From positions 1 through 23,835 of the forward strand of contig JAWUVI010000031.1 of the NCBI GenBank assembly GCA_034112445.1: a DNA stretch of 23,835 nucleotides. Direction: 5' to 3'. Below, in pieces: positions 21,533 through 23,835 of the stretch (position 1 is the stretch's first letter; each line of letters starts with the position of its first letter). The stretch comes from Pelagadaptatus sp034112445. Its GTDB lineage: Bacteria; Pseudomonadota; Gammaproteobacteria; Pseudomonadales; Cellvibrionaceae. Position numbers and translations under genes: made by a program. Under the pieces are notes generated by a model, which saw only the letters and a list, made by a program, of their open reading frames with translations, was not told where the DNA came from and made no database searches.

Positions 21533-23440
21533 TTAGTCTGCTACTTCAAAGCCCAGTAATACATTACCCGGCAATTGGCCAAACATGCTGTAACCAGAAT
21601 TAATAAACAGCATGCCGTCACCAATTACTGGGCCATCAACATCAATAGCCCCGCCGTGGCCTTCAATACCATTTACGCTATCAAAAGAACGCGCGGTTTC
21701 GGTTTCCCATAATATCTCACCGGTTTTGGTATCGTAAGCTTGTAACTTACCATCCAAACGGCCAGCAAAGACAATGCCGTCAGTAGTCGTCGCAGCAGCG
21801 GATAAGCTGTAATGAAAACTACACTTACTTTTCTCGCTGGTTTTTCCCTGACGCATAGCTTCTAATCCATAAGCACCAGATCCATCGCCTTCTAGCTCAC
21901 AACCACGTTCGGCTTTATGAGACCAAACGGTTTTTCCGTCGTCAATATTAAGCGCATAAAGACCAGGTCTTGGCACGTAGTTAGGGAAATTGCGAACCGC
22001 ATCAGCAATAGGTACATAGACTTTACCGCCTTCAACAGCCATTCCCCAATGTACACCAGGGTTTGGACTGTACACCGTGTTCTCAGTATCAGTGTTTTTC
22101 CAAAGTAATTTACCTTGACCGTTATTATGGCCATCTGGGTCAAACCCATAAACCGCACCTGACTTTTGTCCGGCAAGTAAAATATCGTTACCTTTGCTGT
22201 CTTGCGTCAAAATGATTGAGGCGCCTATGTCTAAATCACCACCCGCATTTTTCGGACAATTAGGGCCGCCATTTAAGCAAGCGGAGTTCCAAACATCTTT
22301 ATCCATCACTTGGTATTTCCAGCGCACAGCACCGGTAGACAGTTCCAAAGCAATTACCGCATCACTTGTATCAGTAGCGGGGTGAGATAAATTCTCGGCC
22401 GTACCAACGTATAACACACCACGTTTTTCATCGATCATAGGGCTCGACCAAACTGACACACCAGAAGGACCAAACTGCATTAGTCCTGATTCCGTTTTAG
22501 GCTGAGGTGTTGCCTGTGGCGTACCGTGCCATAACCATTTTTTCTCACCAGACTTAACATCCAGAGCTGCTACAACTCCGTGTGAACGGCAACAAGGATA
22601 GACACTCATACCCGCTGCAACAATCTCATAAGATGAAATCGGCACGTACAAAGTACCTTCATGGTAAGCAGGCGAACCGGTAATAATAGACGTAGGAAAT
22701 ACCGCCAAAGATTGCTTCCAAAGCAGCGTACCCGCTTGCGCATCAACCGCATAAGCCGTACTTAATGCATCGCCAAAGTAGAGTGTTGGCTTACCTTCAC
22801 GCTCACCTAAAACCAACCCAGAGCGGACACTTGAGTCAGCTTTAAAGCGCCATTTGATACAACCTGTACTTTTATCTAGGGCAAATAGATTGCCGTTTTT
22901 ACTGCCGACAAACAACGTATCTTTAGTCAATACAGGTTGCGAGCGAGCATCGGTGGTTTTTGGAAAAGCAAAAGACCACTTTAACTTCAACTTACCAACA
23001 TTGGCCTTGGTAATACCTGAAGTAGCCGAATCGACATAACGAGTATTGTTCTGGCTAAGCCCCCAATTACTGCTGAGCACATTATCTAAATCAATAGATT
23101 TATTGCTGCACGCTGACTCTTCTATCCAGCTTTCATCCACTTTACTGTCGCCAGCTAAAAATGTGGCAACAGAGGCTTTTTGGATTTTATCCAAACCGCT
23201 GGCTTGGGGCTGCATCCGGCCCAGCTCCAGAGCCATCATGATGTTATCAAAGCTCATCGCCGCCAATGACTCGCGATTAGGGGCTTTGTTATTAGGATCA
23301 TCGTGACACATAGCGCAATTAGCTTCAAAAACTTGCTTGCCTGCATCAGCCAATGATTGGCCCGGCATCTGATCTAAACCCCAAGACAACTGAGCGGTAA
23401 AAATCGCTAGCAGTGGCATAATCCTACATATTTTTCTCAT
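21533..23440 (-). CDS. Cytochrome c-PQQ propeller dehydrogenase, polyvinyl-alcohol-dehydrogenase type
   Basis: A 635-residue periplasmic quinohaemoprotein. The signal peptide (LLAIFTAQLSWG) is followed by an N-terminal cytochrome c domain with haem motif CAMCH at 42-46 and a likely axial Met near 76 (GRMQP). A linker leads to an eight-bladed quinoprotein propeller. Its blades show SSNWGLSQNNTRY, LFALDKSTGCIKWRF, AYAVDAQAGTLLWKQ and LQAYDTKTGEILWET. A vicinal CC in YPCCRSHGVVAALD matches the PVADH group. Haem first and propeller second is the order of polyvinyl alcohol dehydrogenases, opposite to type II alcohol dehydrogenases. The true substrate is unknown. ATG 23440 is chosen because GGAG lies six bases upstream. 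It starts 40 bp after the glucose-dehydrogenase-like gene. Confidence 0.93.
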   Translation of the reverse strand: MRKICRIMPLLAIFTAQLSWGLDQMPGQSLADAGKQVFEANCAMCHDDPNNKAPNRESLAAMSFDNIMMALELGRMQPQASGLDKIQKASVATFLAGDSKVDESWIEESACSNKSIDLDNVLSSNWGLSQNNTRYVDSATSGITKANVGKLKLKWSFAFPKTTDARSQPVLTKDTLFVGSKNGNLFALDKSTGCIKWRFKADSSVRSGLVLGEREGKPTLYFGDALSTAYAVDAQAGTLLWKQSLAVFPTSIITGSPAYHEGTLYVPISSYEIVAAGMSVYPCCRSHGVVAALDVKSGEKKWLWHGTPQATPQPKTESGLMQFGPSGVSVWSSPMIDEKRGVLYVGTAENLSHPATDTSDAVIALELSTGAVRWKYQVMDKDVWNSACLNGGPNCPKNAGGDLDIGASIILTQDSKGNDILLAGQKSGAVYGFDPDGHNNGQGKLLWKNTDTENTVYSPNPGVHWGMAVEGGKVYVPIADAVRNFPNYVPRPGLYALNIDDGKTVWSHKAERGCELEGDGSGAYGLEAMRQGKTSEKSKCSFHYSLSAAATTTDGIVFAGRLDGKLQAYDTKTGEILWETETARSFDSVNGIEGHGGAIDVDGPVIGDGMLFINSGYSMFGQLPGNVLLGFEVAD

Positions 23441-23480
23441 TTTACTCTCCAAAATAACACTCGTTTTTAATAGTTATTAA

Positions 23481-23835
23481 TTATTTTAAGGCAAATACCA
23501 TAATCGAATCAGCCATATCTCGGCCAAACATATGATGTCCACCTGCAGCGATAGCCACATATTGCTTACCGTTTACGGAATAAGTCATGGGTGACGCAAC
23601 AGCGTCTGCGGGAAGTTTATGATCCCACAGCACCTTGCCGGTTTTTGCATCGAAGGCTCTAAACAATCGGTCCATAGTTGCGCCGATAAAGACCAAGCCA
23701 CCTTGGGTGACTAAAGCCCCTCCTAAATTTGGGGTCCCCCAGTTAATTTGGAACGGTATTGGGAATGGCCCCATCTCATGAATAGATCCTAACGCTGACT
23801 CCCAGCTGTGCTCTGCTGTCGTCAAATTTATGGCC
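23481..23835 (-). CDS. Quinoprotein glucose-dehydrogenase-like protein, C-terminal part
   Basis: The reading frame is open to the right edge, giving 118 residues of the C-terminal end. WGTPNLGGALVTQGGLVFIGATMDRLFRAFDAKTG, followed by LPADAVASPMTYSVNGKQYVAIAAGGHH, is the last propeller region of the membrane-bound PQQ glucose dehydrogenase family (mGDH and relatives). Full-length members carry five N-terminal membrane helices and pass electrons to ubiquinone; this cannot be checked as that part lies outside the window. It is the upstream member of a tandem with the cytochrome-containing dehydrogenase. Confidence 0.88.
   Translation of the reverse strand, partial: AINLTTAEHSWESALGSIHEMGPFPIPFQINWGTPNLGGALVTQGGLVFIGATMDRLFRAFDAKTGKVLWDHKLPADAVASPMTYSVNGKQYVAIAAGGHHMFGRDMADSIMVFALK

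Noticed and set aside
22560..22610. Type II alcohol dehydrogenase assignment for the haem-PQQ protein
   Set aside because: The haem domain is N-terminal, whereas type II enzymes carry it at the C terminus; the PVADH layout fits better.

Overview
The window looks like the chromosome of a marine-type gammaproteobacterium. The evidence is gene order and protein type: FmdB-family protein, aspS, ruvC, ruvA, ruvB, ybgC, tolQ, tolR, tolA, tolB, pal, cpoB and tRNA-Lys lie on one strand in an order close to that of Pseudomonas and related Pseudomonadales/Cellvibrionales. A proS plus lytic-transglycosylase pair follows on the other side. Base composition is moderate and AT-leaning between genes. The species cannot be named from the sequence alone.

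Layout. 1-133: end of a plus-strand gene. 134-2927: an accessory stretch with a type II toxin-antitoxin pair (ParD-like plus RelE/ParE-like), a membrane diguanylate cyclase, four copies of a degenerate intergenic motif built on GGGTTAACTT, and a gene-free patch with at least six copies of a 10-bp palindrome (ACCAATTGGT-like). The same 10-mer occurs inside the neighbouring tRNA-Lys gene. 2928-12817: minus-strand core block: translation (aspS), Holliday-junction processing (ruvABC), the Tol-Pal envelope-constriction system and tRNA-Lys(UUU). Compared with the usual order, yebC is absent between aspS and ruvC, and queE/queC are absent between cpoB and the tRNA.

12989-17665: a phosphotransfer (Hpt) protein fused to an HD-GYP-like domain that lacks the usual GK of HDxGK; an HU-family protein with a basic N-terminal tail; a HIT-family protein; proS, with a 17-bp degenerate tandem repeat in its leader; and a small SLT-domain lytic transglycosylase.

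17685-23835: a likely periplasmic oxidation locus. On the plus strand are an AraC-family regulator and a small multi-His membrane protein. Convergent on the minus strand are a glucose-dehydrogenase-like quinoprotein (C-terminal end only), a cytochrome c-PQQ propeller dehydrogenase of the polyvinyl-alcohol-dehydrogenase type, and a TonB-dependent receptor. No PQQ biosynthesis genes are visible here. One testable idea is that the receptor imports PQQ or the dehydrogenase substrate; this is inference from neighbourhood only.

The least explained pieces are the palindrome cluster beside tRNA-Lys, the Hpt/HD-GYP-like fusion, and the quinoprotein/TonB locus. No CRISPR array, insertion sequence, integrase or rRNA gene was found.
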